Part shown: in pieces, positions 44,072-54,355 of the stretch | Layout of the letters: the number at the start of each line of letters is the position of its first letter | Numbering within the stretch: the first letter of the stretch is position 1 | DNA from: Aristaeella lactis | Lineage (GTDB): Bacteria; Bacillota; Clostridia; Christensenellales; Aristaeellaceae | DNA length: 64,000 bases | Assembly: GCF_018118585.1 (NCBI RefSeq) | Contig: NZ_CP069421.1 | Coordinates: forward strand, 558,001-622,000 | Direction: 5' to 3' | The notes under the pieces: model-generated | Seen by the model: only the letters and a program-made list of their open reading frames with translations | Told to the model about the DNA's origin: nothing | Databases searched by the model: none | Program-made: the position numbers and the translations under genes

Positions 44072-44104
44072 AAGGGAGCCTCCTTCTGACAGAATTACCG
44101 CCTG

Positions 44105-44875
44105 TCACGGTTGCCGGGGAAAGGAATACGCGGATATCTCCGACACATATATCCGCACATTACATTCTACCGTATTGAGGGCATTTTGTAAAGCCGAGGC
44201 CAAAGCACGGATGCCGGGTTCCTCGGTGCTGAAGTGACCGCATTCCAGGCCGACAAGCCTGTTGTCCGCCATATCGAGCGCGTGGTGATGTTTGATCTCA
44301 CCGCTGATGAAGGCATCACAGCCTGACAGGAGTGCGGAATGCCACTCATCGCTGCCTCCGCCGCTGCACAGTCCAACCTTCCGGATCACCGCGTCCTGCG
44401 GACCCATGAGCCGGACTTCCGTATGGAGCCGGTTCCGAAGCGCGCGGGCATATTCGGCAGCGGTCAGGGGTACCGGCAGGAGACCGCAGCGAAGGAAGCC
44501 TTCTCCGGAAATCTCCGTCAGCCCGCAGAGCTCCGCCAGGGTGTCATTGATCCCGCCGGGAGCCTGGTCCAGATTGGTATGGGCGGCGATGTGGCTGATG
44601 TTTTCCTTCACCAGACGCCGGATGAGCCGGCCTTCATACGCGTCATCGGTCAGGGTGCGGATGGGATTGATCATGAGCGGATGATGGGTGATGACCAGCT
44701 GAGCCCCGCGGGAAACCGCCTCATCAATGACAGACTGTGTTACGTCCAGCGCAAAAAGGACCGTATTGACCTCCTGCGAGGCGGAGCCGACCAGCAGACC
44801 GGAATTGTCAAATTCCATCTGTGTGTCAAAGGGAGCGATCTGATTGATCAGGTCATAAAAATCCCCGACTGTCAT
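44105..44875 (-). CDS. Nif3-like dinuclear metal centre protein
   Basis: The 256-residue protein matches the NIF3/YqfO family: NSGLLVGS, VITHHPLMINPIRTL, HTNLDQAPGGINDTLAE, GGGSDEWH-like region and LECGHFSTEEPGIRAL. The His, Asp and Glu residues that bind two metals are present. Reported as a hydrolase-like or GTP-cyclohydrolase-like protein, but its true role is unsettled. Its start overlaps the trmK stop by four bases. Confidence 0.93.
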   Translation of the reverse strand: MTVGDFYDLINQIAPFDTQMEFDNSGLLVGSASQEVNTVLFALDVTQSVIDEAVSRGAQLVITHHPLMINPIRTLTDDAYEGRLIRRLVKENISHIAAHTNLDQAPGGINDTLAELCGLTEISGEGFLRCGLLPVPLTAAEYARALRNRLHTEVRLMGPQDAVIRKVGLCSGGGSDEWHSALLSGCDAFISGEIKHHHALDMADNRLVGLECGHFSTEEPGIRALASALQNALNTVECNVRIYVSEISAYSFPRQP

Positions 44876-45576
44876 GAGCCTGTACTTCCTTTCCTGATGG
44901 ATTCATCATAAAACGCGATATCCTCCCGTACCTGCGCAATAAATTCCGCATCGGGGGATTCGGCGGAAATGAGGCCTTTCAGTTTATGCTCAAGCACTTC
45001 ACGCCGGCGGGTCAGGTAGGGGACCAGCCAGGGAGAAACGGAATCAAACAGGGGACCGCCCAGCCGGATCTCCCGCGGGGTCATCTCCCGGGCACCGGGT
45101 CTTGCGCGAAGCACCAGATAATACCTGCAGGCGGAGAAACAGGGCTCCTCCCGGTCCAGGTGATAGCCGATCCGGCAGACAGCCTCCCGGATCAGCGGCA
45201 GATCTGTATGCGCGGAGAGCACGAGAGAGGCACTCCGGAGTTTATCCCTGCCTTCCAGCAGGATATCATGCACTGTGCGCCCGCCCATGCCGGTGACGGA
45301 GATCATGCCGCAGGTTTCGTCCCGCAGGGGCTGCAGGCCGTCGCCGGCGCGAAGATCGGTACGGTCTGACAGGCGGCAGCGGATGATCGTATCCCGGGCG
45401 TTTTTCAACGCGCTTTCGCTCAGGTCCGTGAGGATCATATGCTGACAGCGGCCGCGCTGCAGGAGCGCGGCCGGTAAATGGGCGTGGTCTGTGCCGATGT
45501 CCGCTGCCAGTTCGCAGGGATCATAGAGATCATAAGCGAGGGACAGGCGGGCATCCAGCTGTATCATGTGTGCCAT
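44872..45576 (-). CDS. trmK: tRNA (adenine-22 N1)-methyltransferase
   Basis: This 234-residue SAM enzyme methylates A22 of tRNA. It shows ADIGTDHAHLPAAL (SAM motif), ILTDLSESALKNARDTI, RAGDGLQPL and VTGMGGRTVHDIL, typical of the TrmK/COG2384 family. The four-base overlap with nif3 fits the conserved trmK-nif3 pairing. It is encoded five bases after rpoD. Confidence 0.93.
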   Translation of the reverse strand: MAHMIQLDARLSLAYDLYDPCELAADIGTDHAHLPAALLQRGRCQHMILTDLSESALKNARDTIIRCRLSDRTDLRAGDGLQPLRDETCGMISVTGMGGRTVHDILLEGRDKLRSASLVLSAHTDLPLIREAVCRIGYHLDREEPCFSACRYYLVLRARPGAREMTPREIRLGGPLFDSVSPWLVPYLTRRREVLEHKLKGLISAESPDAEFIAQVREDIAFYDESIRKGSTGS

Positions 45577-45581
45577 GGCGG

Positions 45582-46709
45582 TCAGTCGAGATAATCACGC
45601 AGTTTTTTGCTGCGGGACGGATGACGGAGCTTCCGCAGGGCCTTTGCCTCGATCTGGCGGATACGCTCACGGGTAACGTTGAATTCCTTGCCGACTTCCT
45701 CCAGCGTGCGCTGATGGCCGTCATCCAGGCCGAAACGAAGACGGAGAACTTTCTCTTCATGGGGGGTCAGGGTGTCCAGTACATCCATGAGCTGTTCCTT
45801 CATCAGGGCAAAGGAAGCGGCTTCCGCGGGGGCGGGGGCGTCCTCATCGGGGATGAAGTCACCCAGGTGGCTGTCCTCTTCTTCACCGATAGGGGTTTCA
45901 AGGGATACGGGCTCCTGGGCAATCTTGATGATCTCCCGGACCTTGGACTCGGAAATGCCCATTTCCTTGGCGATCTCTTCCGGTGTGGGTTCACGGCCGT
46001 ATTCCTGGAGGAGCTGGCGGGAAATGCGGATCAGCTTATTGATGGTTTCAACCATGTGCACGGGGATCCGGATGGTGCGGGCCTGGTCCGCGATGGCGCG
46101 GGTGATGGCCTGGCGGATCCACCAGGTGGCGTAGGTGGAGAACTTGAAGCCCTTGCGGTAGTCAAACTTCTCGACGGCCTTGATCAGGCCCAGGTTGCCT
46201 TCCTGGATCAGGTCGAGGAAGAGCATGCCGCGGCCGACATAGCGCTTGGCGATGGAAACAACCAGGCGAAGGTTGGCTTCCGCCAGCTTCTGCTTGGCAC
46301 TTTCATCACCGGCTTCCAGCCGCTTTGCGATCTCGATTTCCTCATCCGCGGTCAGGAGCGGAACCTTGCCGATTTCCTTGAGGTACATGCGGACCGGGTC
46401 ATCGATGCTGATGCCTTCCGGAACGCTCAGGTCGATGGGGGTATTGTCATCCCCTTCAATGCTGGCGACTTCGGCAGCCTGGTCAGCCGCCTGTTCTTCT
46501 GTCAGGGTCACCTGACGGTCAGCGCTTTCATTGACAACAGACACACCGTAGGCTTCGAGCGTTTCAAGCACGCGGTCGAGCTGGTCGGCGTCGAGATCCA
46601 TGCCGGAAAGCCGGTCCATGATCTCTTTGTAAGTGATCGTTCCCCTGGACTTGCCGTACTCATAAAGCTCGTCCAGACGGTTCTGCCTGTTTTCGGGTGA
46701 CTGTGACAA
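45582..46709 (-). CDS. rpoD: RNA polymerase primary sigma factor
   Basis: The 375-residue protein is the housekeeping sigma-70. Region 1.2/2 has [17 protein letters not shown] and the core-binding/-10 segment [21 protein letters not shown]. Region 3 has [12 protein letters not shown], and region 4 (-35 recognition) has [24 protein letters not shown]. The upstream segment is compact, as in Firmicute SigA. I chose the TTG at 46709, which has GAAGGAG nine bases upstream; the longer alternatives lack a ribosome site. It lies in the dnaG-rpoD order typical of the macromolecular-synthesis operon. Confidence 0.97.
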   Translation of the reverse strand: MSQSPENRQNRLDELYEYGKSRGTITYKEIMDRLSGMDLDADQLDRVLETLEAYGVSVVNESADRQVTLTEEQAADQAAEVASIEGDDNTPIDLSVPEGISIDDPVRMYLKEIGKVPLLTADEEIEIAKRLEAGDESAKQKLAEANLRLVVSIAKRYVGRGMLFLDLIQEGNLGLIKAVEKFDYRKGFKFSTYATWWIRQAITRAIADQARTIRIPVHMVETINKLIRISRQLLQEYGREPTPEEIAKEMGISESKVREIIKIAQEPVSLETPIGEEEDSHLGDFIPDEDAPAPAEAASFALMKEQLMDVLDTLTPHEEKVLRLRFGLDDGHQRTLEEVGKEFNVTRERIRQIEAKALRKLRHPSRSKKLRDYLD

Positions 46710-46785
46710 TGGAATCCTCTCCTTCTGTAAGCGGCACAATGCCGGTCGGTCCCGGACGGAATGAAAGATTATCCGGGTCAGCTGT

Positions 46786-48552
46786 TCACTTAAGCTTTTT
46801 CAGTTTATCGGAAATCTCCTGAACTTCCTTCAGCAGACCAGGGAGCCGGTCCCCGGAAGCGGTGGAAATCTCCTGTGACAGTTCTTCGTAACGTTTTTCC
46901 AGCCGGGTCTTACGGATCCGGGTGAGACAGTCTGTCGCCATGGCGATCATCTCATCGGTGGTACCGGCGGTGGGAGTCAGCAGCAGACGCGTATACCTTG
47001 AACGGGAAACATCGTCCGGTGCCAGGTCCGGCAGCGAAGCGGGGGATGCACCGGCTGCCAGTTCCCTGTATAAAGATTTCAACTCGTCATCGTCAAAATC
47101 CTTTTCTTCGATCATATCTTTCGGTATCTGGCCGGAAGCAAAAAGACTGATCAGCATCTCCTGGGCCTTCAGATCCTCAGAAGAAGCGGCGTCAGACCGG
47201 TCCGCGCGCAGGGGGCGGGGACGGTTTCCGGGTTCCATCCGCTGCTGAACAGGTTTTTTCGCGGCCAGGTTCATCTGCTCCGTCAGGGTTTCCCGGGGAA
47301 AACCCGTTTCCACGGATAGCTGCCCGAGGAGAACATCCCGCTCCAGGGGGTCCACGGCGGATACGATCTCCGAGGCTCCACGGGCATAGGCGAGCCTTCC
47401 GTCCTGGGAGGAAAGGTCGAAGCCGTCCTTCAGGCGGCGGAGCCGGTAAGCCGCCGGAGAAATGGCGGGCAGATTCCGGAAGCCTTCAGCGCCGTCCCGG
47501 CGGATGAACTCATCCGGATCCAGACCGTCCGGGAAATCCAGCACCCGGGCCGGAACGTTTTCCTGTTCCAGGATCTCCAGTCCGCGCAGGATGGCATGCT
47601 GACCGGCAGAGTCTCCGTCATAGCCGAGATAGACCTGGGGAGCATAACGCTTCAGCAGGCGGGCCTGCTCATTGGTCAGGGCGGTACCGAGGGTGGCGCA
47701 TACTCCTTCCACGCCGAACTGGGTCAGGCTGACCACATCCATATAGCCTTCCACGAGGATCACACGGTCCAGGTGGCGCTGCTGACGGAGCAGGTTGGCG
47801 GCGAAGACGCCCTTGCGCTTGTTGAAGACAGGGGTGTCAGCGGTGTTCAGGTATTTGGGCTCCTTTTTTTCCAGCGTGCGGCCTCCGAAAGCCAGGACAT
47901 TTCCATGGGCATCAATGATCGGGAACATGGCCCGGCTCCGGAACATGTCAAAGTAACGGTCTTTTCCGTTATCCGATTTTTTGCGTACCGTGAGGCCTGC
48001 CAGAACCAGCTCGTCCAGGGTGAATCCCTTTTGCAGAAGCCGGTCGCTTACGACGCTCCAGTCATCGGGAGAAGCTCCCAGGCCGAACTTCCGGATCACA
48101 CCGTCGCTCAGACCGCGGCGGCGGAGATAAGCGAGGGAAGCGGCACCCTGGGGAGTGAACAGGTTTTCATGGTAAAACCTGGCGGCTTCCCGGTTGGCGG
48201 CAAGAAGACGCTCCCGCTGGGTACGGCGGCGTTCATAATCCTCGTCCTTCTCCATTTCGGGAAGGGCCATATGGGCCCGCTCAGCCAGCTGCTCCACGGC
48301 TTCGTTGAAAGTGCAGTGCTCCATTTCCATATAGAAATGGAAGACGTTGCCGCCTGCTTTGCAGCCGAAGCAGTAATAGAGCTGATGTTCCCCGTCCACG
48401 GAAAAGGAAGGGGTCTTCTCTCCGTGGAACGGACAGAGGCCCCAGTATTTCCGGCCTTTTTTGTTCAGCGCCACATAACCTGACACGAGCTGGACAATGT
48501 CAGACCGGCTGCGGAGTTCATCCAGCCAGGCGGCGGGGAAGCGCGAGGACAT
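46786..48552 (-). CDS. dnaG: DNA primase
   Basis: The 588-residue primase synthesises RNA primers for replication. The N-terminal zinc site is in [17 protein letters not shown] and [10 protein letters not shown] (Cys/His ligands, about residues 39-65). The TOPRIM region includes [13 protein letters not shown]-like sequence and [12 protein letters not shown] (about residues 275-320). The C-terminal domain has a long helical tail. It is upstream of rpoD, the classic pair. Confidence 0.96.
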   Translation of the reverse strand: MSSRFPAAWLDELRSRSDIVQLVSGYVALNKKGRKYWGLCPFHGEKTPSFSVDGEHQLYYCFGCKAGGNVFHFYMEMEHCTFNEAVEQLAERAHMALPEMEKDEDYERRRTQRERLLAANREAARFYHENLFTPQGAASLAYLRRRGLSDGVIRKFGLGASPDDWSVVSDRLLQKGFTLDELVLAGLTVRKKSDNGKDRYFDMFRSRAMFPIIDAHGNVLAFGGRTLEKKEPKYLNTADTPVFNKRKGVFAANLLRQQRHLDRVILVEGYMDVVSLTQFGVEGVCATLGTALTNEQARLLKRYAPQVYLGYDGDSAGQHAILRGLEILEQENVPARVLDFPDGLDPDEFIRRDGAEGFRNLPAISPAAYRLRRLKDGFDLSSQDGRLAYARGASEIVSAVDPLERDVLLGQLSVETGFPRETLTEQMNLAAKKPVQQRMEPGNRPRPLRADRSDAASSEDLKAQEMLISLFASGQIPKDMIEEKDFDDDELKSLYRELAAGASPASLPDLAPDDVSRSRYTRLLLTPTAGTTDEMIAMATDCLTRIRKTRLEKRYEELSQEISTASGDRLPGLLKEVQEISDKLKKLK

Positions 48553-48655
48553 GAGCGGAAATCACCTTTCTTTCATAATCAGTAAAGGATGAAAAAAGAA
48601 AGATAAATGGCTGTCACCATTTACAGAATGCGAAGCTGAAAACGCGGGGCGCCGG

Positions 48656-49660
48656 TCAGAAAGCAGGGAAGGCGGAAGGAACAAAAAGCTCCTGGAATTT
48701 GCGGGTGGCATAGCGGTCGGTCATGCAGGAAAGGAAATCGCATACGCTGCGCTCCGTTCCGTCCCGGTAGCCGATCATGACAAACTCCTCCGGCATCTCA
48801 CCGGGGTGTTCGCAGTAATACTCGAAAAGATGACGGAGCACATAGTCACAGCGGGCTTCCTCCGGATCACGCCAGCCGTCCCGGTAAACCCGGTCAAACA
48901 TGAACTCCCGCAGGCCGTCCATGGCGCTTTCCACAGGCGCCGACATATAAAGATGAGGTTTATCCTCACTGCAGGTGACGATATCGGTGATCATGGTATT
49001 GATGCGTTCCCGGTGGCTGTGGCCCAGGACGTTCAGGCAGTCCTCCGGAAGCTCAAAAGGTTTGAGAATCCCGGCGCGGAGCGCGTCATCCAGGTCATGG
49101 TTCAGGTAAGCGATCCGGTCAGCACGGCGGACACATTCCGCTTCCACGGTTGCCGGCTCTGTTTTGCCGGAATGGGAAAGAATGCCCTGACGGACTTCTT
49201 TGGTGAGGTTCAGGCCTTCGCCTTTGTTCTCCAGGACTTCCACAACACGGAGACTCTGCTCGTTATGACGGAAGCCTTCGGGCAGGAGCTCGTTGAGCGT
49301 GCGCTCACCGATATGGCCGTAGGGCGTATGACCCAGGTCGTGCCCGAGGGCAATGGCTTCGGTAAGGTCTTCGTTCAGCCGGAGCGAACGGGCCAGCGTG
49401 CGGGCGACCTGTGAAACCTCGAGCGTATGGGTCAGGCGGGTGCGGTAGTGGTCTCCCTCCGGGGAGAGGAACACCTGGGTTTTGAACTTCAGCCGGCGGA
49501 AGGATTTGCAGTGGATGATCCGGTCCCGGTCCCGCTGGTACTCGGTACGGAGTTCGCAGGGGGTAACCGGCTGTTCCCGGCCGGCGGTTTCGGCGGAGCG
49601 GGCAGCCCACGGAGCGAGATATGACTTTTCATGCTGTTCCTGCCTCTCACGGATGTTCAA
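48656..49660 (-). CDS. dgt: Deoxyguanosinetriphosphate triphosphohydrolase-like HD protein
   Basis: The 334-residue HD-domain protein has the metal-binding motifs RTRLTHTLEVSQVAR and ALGHDLGHTPYGHIGERTL (HD), and AYLNHDLDDALRAG. This is the Dgt-like family (type 2) that hydrolyses dNTPs or acts in nucleotide sanitation. I chose the TTG at 49660, seven bases after AGGGGG, rather than longer frames. It precedes dnaG-rpoD in the operon. Confidence 0.9.
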   Translation of the reverse strand: MNIRERQEQHEKSYLAPWAARSAETAGREQPVTPCELRTEYQRDRDRIIHCKSFRRLKFKTQVFLSPEGDHYRTRLTHTLEVSQVARTLARSLRLNEDLTEAIALGHDLGHTPYGHIGERTLNELLPEGFRHNEQSLRVVEVLENKGEGLNLTKEVRQGILSHSGKTEPATVEAECVRRADRIAYLNHDLDDALRAGILKPFELPEDCLNVLGHSHRERINTMITDIVTCSEDKPHLYMSAPVESAMDGLREFMFDRVYRDGWRDPEEARCDYVLRHLFEYYCEHPGEMPEEFVMIGYRDGTERSVCDFLSCMTDRYATRKFQELFVPSAFPAF

Positions 49661-49745
49661 AGCGAAGCCCCCTCTCAACCGGTATGCCGTATTCCTCCGG
49701 CACATTTACTATATACCACGCAAACCCTGAAATTCCTGCATAAAC

Positions 49746-49773
49746 TTGACAAGGAATTGGAAAGAGCTACAAT
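49746..49773 (+). promoter_or_regulatory. Promoter of the cytosolic M16 gene
   Basis: TTGACA (49746-49751), 16 bases, TACAAT (49768-49773), 54 bases before the chosen start. Confidence 0.75.
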
Positions 49774-49827
49774 AAAAATCGATTGAAATTCAACAGAAAG
49801 AGCCCCGGGCGGGGCAGGTCCGTATAC

Positions 49828-52707
49828 ATGAATTTTGAACTGAACCAGGTGTTTTCTGGCTTTGCCGTGAAGGAGATCCGGACAAGTGAGGAACTTCACG
49901 GAAGGACGGTGCTCCTGGAGCATCTGAAAACCGGAGCACAGCTGTTCTGGGTAGACAACAAAGCGGAAAACATGGTGTTTTCCGTCACTTTCAGGACACT
50001 GCCGGAAGATGATACAGGCGTATTCCATATCATTGAACACAGCGTGCTGTGCGGCAGCGGAAAATATCCGGTGAAGGAACCCTTTGTGGAGCTGCTCAAG
50101 AGCAGCATGAATACCTATCTGAACGCGCTGACTTTTTCCGATATGACCATGTATCCGGTGGCCAGCCGGAACGCAAGGGACTTGCTGAACCTGACAGGGG
50201 TTTACCTGGACGCTGTGTTTGACCCGACCGTGATCCGGGACCGGAAACGCTTCTGCCAGGAAGGCTGGCATGTGGACCGGAATGAGGCGGGGGAGCCGGA
50301 GTTCCGCGGTGTGGTTTTCAATGAAATGAAAGGCGCTATGAGCGATACGGACACGCTGATCGACCGGCAGCTCATGCGGCAGCTTTTTCCCGATACAAGC
50401 TACGGATTCAACAGCGGCGGAGACCCGGAAGCCATTCCGCTGCTGACCTATAAGCGATTCTGTGAACAGTACCGAAGGTTCTATCATCCTTCGAACGCGC
50501 TTTTCTACCTGGACGGTGCCGTCCCGATGGAGGAAATGCTGACTCTGGTTGATTCTTTCCTGGAGCGGTATGAGCGCCGGGAAGACATTCCTGAATACAC
50601 TTATCAGCAGCCCCGGGGATCCGAGGAATCCATCCGGTATGAACTGGGCCAGGAAGAACCGGAGGAGAACCGCGGCTATCTGACGCTGGCCAGGATTACC
50701 GGCACCTGGAAAGACAGGGCCGAAAACATGGCAAGGGGAATCATCTGCGACGTGCTGACGGGCGGCAATGAAGCTCCTTTGAAAAGAATGGCACTGGAAC
50801 GCGGACTTGTGGAAGACCTGACTGTATCCGTTGATGACACAACGCTGCAGAGCTGGGTGATCATCCACGCGGAAAATGTGACAGACGGCCGGGAAGAAGA
50901 TGTGCTTTCGCTGCTGCGGGAAGCCGGCGAAAAGATCCGCGCGGAGGGACTGGACCGCAGGGCGGTGGAGGCCTCCCTGAACCGGGCGATCTATATCCTT
51001 CGGGAGGAAGAGGAACCCCAGGGAATCGGCCGGTGCATCCGCTGCCTCGGCAACTGGATCTACGGAGCCGATCCCACCGATACCCTTGAAACAGCGGGCA
51101 TCGTGAAACAGCTGAAGGAGTGGCTGGACAGCGGACGGTTCAATGAGCTGGCCGCGGACATGCTGCTGAACCATGAAAACCTGGTGACTTTGCATACCAA
51201 GCCCTCCAGGACACTGGGAGAGGAAAAACGGGAGGAAGAGCAAAAACTCCTGGAACGGATCACCGGACAATGGATCGCGGAGGAGAAAGAAGCCAATGAC
51301 CGGCTGATCGCCGATATTGCCGCATGGCAGAATACACCGGACATGCCGGAACAGCTGAAAACCCTGCCGAGGCTCAGCAAGTCCGACGCGGACGTTTCGC
51401 CCGAATGGACGGAAACCGATGTCGAACGGTACAAAGACGTGAACGTGATGACACACCAGCTGAACTGCAACGGTGTGGTTCACCTGAAAGCCTATTTTGC
51501 CCTGACGGACTTCAGCCTGAAGGAACTGACCCGCCTTTCCCAGATGACGGGACTCCTGGGGCGGCTGCCCACTGACAGGCATGACGCGCTTTCGCTGCAG
51601 CTGGAGATCAGACGCTGGATCGGATCCCTCAGCTTTGCCATTATCACCCGGGCAGAGGCCGGGCAGGATGAAACCTGCACGCCATACCTGACCGCGTCCG
51701 CCAGCGCGCTGGAGGAGAACGCTGAAAAAGCCCAGGAACTGCTGGCGGAGATCCTGACATCGACCCGGTACGAAGACCGGGACAGGATGACGGAGATGTT
51801 CAGGCAGAACGAGATGGGGGCACGCCAGCGGATCGTCGCGGCAGGTCACCAGATCGGCGTGAAAAATGTCCTGAGCCATTTCAGCGCTGAGAACACGGTG
51901 CGGAACGCGCTGGACGGAGACGTGGCTGCCGCCTATATCCATCAGCTTGCCCGGAAGCCGGAGAAGGAACTGCCGGGCCTGCTGAAACTGGCAGAACGGC
52001 TGATGAAGGAAAGCCTGTGCCGGAAACGGATGACGGTCAGCGTTACATCAACGGAAAAAATGATCCCGGAAAAACTGATCGACGCTTTCCCGGAAGGAAC
52101 AGCGGTTCCGGCGGTCCGGGCGTACCATACGGACGCACCGATGGCGGCGGGATTCCGCATTCCCGCGCAGACAGGTTTCGCGGTCAGGGGATACCGCCTG
52201 AGCAGGATGGGCATCCCTTTTGAAGGCGCTATGTGGCTGGCTTCCTCCATCCTGAGCCTGGACTATCTGTGGAACAGGGTCAGGGTACGGGGAGGAGCCT
52301 ACGGAGCAGGACTCCAGGTGGACCGGACAGGGAACATCTATTCCTATTCATACCGGGATCCCACTCCGGCGAAGACGCTGGAAGCGGACAGCGGGGCGGC
52401 GGCGTTCCTGCGGGAGTTCGCTGAAAAGGGGAATAACCTGGATCCCTATATTATTTCATCGCTGAATGAACTGAATCCGCTGATGAGCCCCAGGGACAAG
52501 GGTTCCCTGGCAGACGGAAGATATATGACAGGCTATACGCGGGAGGAAGCGGAAAAGATCCGCAAACAGATCCTGTACGCGGAGCCCGCTGACCTGCTCC
52601 GCTGCGCTGACTGGCTTGAGGTTTTCAGCCGGGAAGGCGCCGTCTGTGTGGTGGGACACAGGGGTGTGCTGAAGGACTGTGAGGGACTGACCGTCAGGGA
52701 CCTGTAA
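49828..52707 (+). CDS. Cytosolic M16C (presequence-protease-like) metalloprotease
   Basis: The 959-residue protein has the inverted zinc motif FHIIEHSVLCGSGKY (HxxEH) and the downstream GVVFNEMKGAMSD Glu. The rest is the two-half M16 clamp with MNTYLNALTFSDMTMYP and, in the second half, RVRGGAYGAG, the substrate-grip motif of active M16C enzymes. No signal peptide, unlike the paralogue at 32919-36311, so it degrades peptides in the cytosol. I chose the ATG at 49828 over an upstream TTG; the site preceding it, GGGGCAGG, is weak. It is followed closely by a small unknown gene. Confidence 0.92.
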   Translation: MNFELNQVFSGFAVKEIRTSEELHGRTVLLEHLKTGAQLFWVDNKAENMVFSVTFRTLPEDDTGVFHIIEHSVLCGSGKYPVKEPFVELLKSSMNTYLNALTFSDMTMYPVASRNARDLLNLTGVYLDAVFDPTVIRDRKRFCQEGWHVDRNEAGEPEFRGVVFNEMKGAMSDTDTLIDRQLMRQLFPDTSYGFNSGGDPEAIPLLTYKRFCEQYRRFYHPSNALFYLDGAVPMEEMLTLVDSFLERYERREDIPEYTYQQPRGSEESIRYELGQEEPEENRGYLTLARITGTWKDRAENMARGIICDVLTGGNEAPLKRMALERGLVEDLTVSVDDTTLQSWVIIHAENVTDGREEDVLSLLREAGEKIRAEGLDRRAVEASLNRAIYILREEEEPQGIGRCIRCLGNWIYGADPTDTLETAGIVKQLKEWLDSGRFNELAADMLLNHENLVTLHTKPSRTLGEEKREEEQKLLERITGQWIAEEKEANDRLIADIAAWQNTPDMPEQLKTLPRLSKSDADVSPEWTETDVERYKDVNVMTHQLNCNGVVHLKAYFALTDFSLKELTRLSQMTGLLGRLPTDRHDALSLQLEIRRWIGSLSFAIITRAEAGQDETCTPYLTASASALEENAEKAQELLAEILTSTRYEDRDRMTEMFRQNEMGARQRIVAAGHQIGVKNVLSHFSAENTVRNALDGDVAAAYIHQLARKPEKELPGLLKLAERLMKESLCRKRMTVSVTSTEKMIPEKLIDAFPEGTAVPAVRAYHTDAPMAAGFRIPAQTGFAVRGYRLSRMGIPFEGAMWLASSILSLDYLWNRVRVRGGAYGAGLQVDRTGNIYSYSYRDPTPAKTLEADSGAAAFLREFAEKGNNLDPYIISSLNELNPLMSPRDKGSLADGRYMTGYTREEAEKIRKQILYAEPADLLRCADWLEVFSREGAVCVVGHRGVLKDCEGLTVRDL

Positions 52708-52723
52708 AAAAGGAGGCGGAAGG

Positions 52724-53014
52724 ATGGACCGGCAGCAGGCAAACGAACAAAGCCGCAATTCGGGACGGGGGAGCCGTTCCCTGCGCTGCATCTGGTACTG
52801 CGGAAAAATCAACGAGGAAATCCGTAAAGCAGTGAAGCTTGGAGAAAAAACCGTAAAGATCGTTTTTCCGCCGCAGCACTATGTGGTCCAGCATCGTGAA
52901 CTGTTTCAGGAAATTTATCTGAACCAGGGTTTTGACGTGGAATTTTCCCCGAATTTTCAATACATCCAGCCTTCAGAGTGGTATTTTACCCTGGGCTGGG
53001 AAGACGAGAAGTGA
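52724..53014 (+). CDS. Small hypothetical protein
   Basis: This 96-residue protein, unrecognised, begins MDRQQANEQSRNSGRGS and has a basic disordered N-terminus, then CIWYCGKINEEIRKAVKLGEK, and an aromatic-rich C-terminus ending PSEWYFTLGWEDEK. It starts 17 bases after the M16 stop with AAGGAGG upstream, so it is probably cotranscribed. Single CxxxC pair, no membrane segment. Confidence 0.7.
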   Translation: MDRQQANEQSRNSGRGSRSLRCIWYCGKINEEIRKAVKLGEKTVKIVFPPQHYVVQHRELFQEIYLNQGFDVEFSPNFQYIQPSEWYFTLGWEDEK

Positions 53015-53183
53015 GCAGTTCCCTCCTTGACAGAGAGAGGGGCCGATGATAAGATAAAAACATAAAAGAAACAAAATATCCGGATACGGAAGGGATCTGT
53101 TATTTTGATTATGTTTTTGGTGTTTTTGGTATATTCCGCCGCAGGAAAACGCGGCGAATAGAATAATAAGGAGGATCTTTCCT
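53015..53183. other. Intergenic region before the iron-type binding protein
   Basis: Contains a promoter candidate (53105-53135), two tandem GTTTTTGGT repeats (about 53112-53130), and a hairpin TATTC/GAATA plus GCCGC/GCGGC (53132-53160) just before the ribosome site AAGGAGG. No gene. Confidence 0.6.
53105..53135 (+). promoter_or_regulatory. Candidate promoter of the iron-type ABC operon
   Basis: TTGATT (53105-53110) and TATATT (53130-53135) with a 19-base spacer and an extended TG-G before the -10. The tandem GTTTTTGGT repeats occupy the spacer. Confidence 0.45.
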
Positions 53184-54269
53184 ATGAAGAAACTAATGGC
53201 TCTGCTGCTTGCCCTCGCTATGATGCTCGGCATCGCTACCGCGTTCGCGGAGGGCGGGATGGACGAACTGATCGCCGCAGCACAGGATGAAGGCGAACTG
53301 GTTGTCTACGGCTCCTGCGAAGAATCTTACCTGATCGCGGCCTGCAAGAAGTTCGAAGAACTGTATGACATCAAAGTCGACTATCAACGTCTGAGCACCG
53401 GTGAGGTTCAGATGAAGATCGCCGAAGAAAAGGGCAGCCCCTCCGGAGATGTCTGGTTCGGCGGCACCAACGATCCCTACAATGAAGCAGCCAAGGACGG
53501 ACTGCTGGAAGCTTATGAAGCCCAGAATGCCTCCCACCTGCTGAAACCCTACTACCGGGATCCGGAAGGATACTGGTACGGCATTTACCAGGGCATCCTG
53601 GGATTCATGGTCAACAAGGAAGAACTGGGCCGCCTGGGCCTGGAAGCTCCCAAGACCTGGGACGACCTGCTGAAGCCCGAATACAAGGGCCTGATCTGGC
53701 TGTCCAACCCGAATACCGCCGGCACAGCCAAGCTGGTGATTAACACCCTGGTCCAGATCAAGGGCCACGATGAAGCTATGAAGTACCTGGTGGAGCTGGA
53801 CAAGAATATCGCCCAGTACACCAAGAGCGGTTCCGGTCCCTCCAAGAAGGTCGGCCCCGGAGAATGTGTTATCGGTATCGGCTTCCTGCATGACGGCGTT
53901 TACCAGATCCTGCAGGGCTATGACAACATCGGCCTGATCATCCCTGAAGACGGCACTGCCTACGAAGTCGGTTCTACCGCCATCTTTGAAGGCTGTGAGC
54001 ATCCCAATGCCGCCAAGCTGTGGATCGAATTCGCCCTGTCTCCCGACTGCGTGGAGCTGGCGGATGACGCGGGCAGCTATCAGTTCCTGGTGATCGACAA
54101 TGCCGAGATGCCCGCTGCGCTGGCTGCTTTCCCGGAACTGGATCCCTCCAAGACCATCGATTACGATTTCAATGACGCGAAGGAAAACACTTCCAAATAT
54201 GTTGAAGAATACTTCAACGCTCTGAAGGAAGCCGGCGCTGAAGCGGATGACCGTTTCAAGACTGAGTAA
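53184..54269 (+). CDS. ABC transporter substrate-binding protein, iron(III)-type
   Basis: The 361-residue protein has a signal peptide (MKKLMALLLALAMMLGIATAFA) cleaved by signal peptidase I, with no lipobox Cys. It matches COG1840/AfuA-type binding proteins: ELVVYGSCEESYLIAACKKFEELYDI, DVWFGGTNDP, GILGFMVNKEEL, TWDDLLKPEYKGLIWLSNPNTAGT, and YEVGSTAIFEGCEHPNAAKLWIEF. The Tyr ligands of iron binders are not obvious, so the substrate may be iron or an organic anion such as a phosphonate. It is first in an operon with the permease and ATPase below. Confidence 0.9.
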   Translation: MKKLMALLLALAMMLGIATAFAEGGMDELIAAAQDEGELVVYGSCEESYLIAACKKFEELYDIKVDYQRLSTGEVQMKIAEEKGSPSGDVWFGGTNDPYNEAAKDGLLEAYEAQNASHLLKPYYRDPEGYWYGIYQGILGFMVNKEELGRLGLEAPKTWDDLLKPEYKGLIWLSNPNTAGTAKLVINTLVQIKGHDEAMKYLVELDKNIAQYTKSGSGPSKKVGPGECVIGIGFLHDGVYQILQGYDNIGLIIPEDGTAYEVGSTAIFEGCEHPNAAKLWIEFALSPDCVELADDAGSYQFLVIDNAEMPAALAAFPELDPSKTIDYDFNDAKENTSKYVEEYFNALKEAGAEADDRFKTE

Positions 54270-54290
54270 TCCCGATCCGGAACCACATCA

Positions 54291-54320
54291 GGGGACGAGG
54301 CGCTTGCCCCGTCCCCTTTT
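54291..54320 (+). terminator. Attenuator-type hairpin between binding protein and permease
   Basis: GGGGACGAGGC pairs with GCCCCGTCCCC around GCTT (one A-C mismatch), followed by four T (54317-54320). Short T run suggests partial termination, which would leave more binding protein than permease. Confidence 0.65.
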
Positions 54321-54355
54321 CAGAAAAGAACAAGATAGAAATAGGAAAGGGATGA

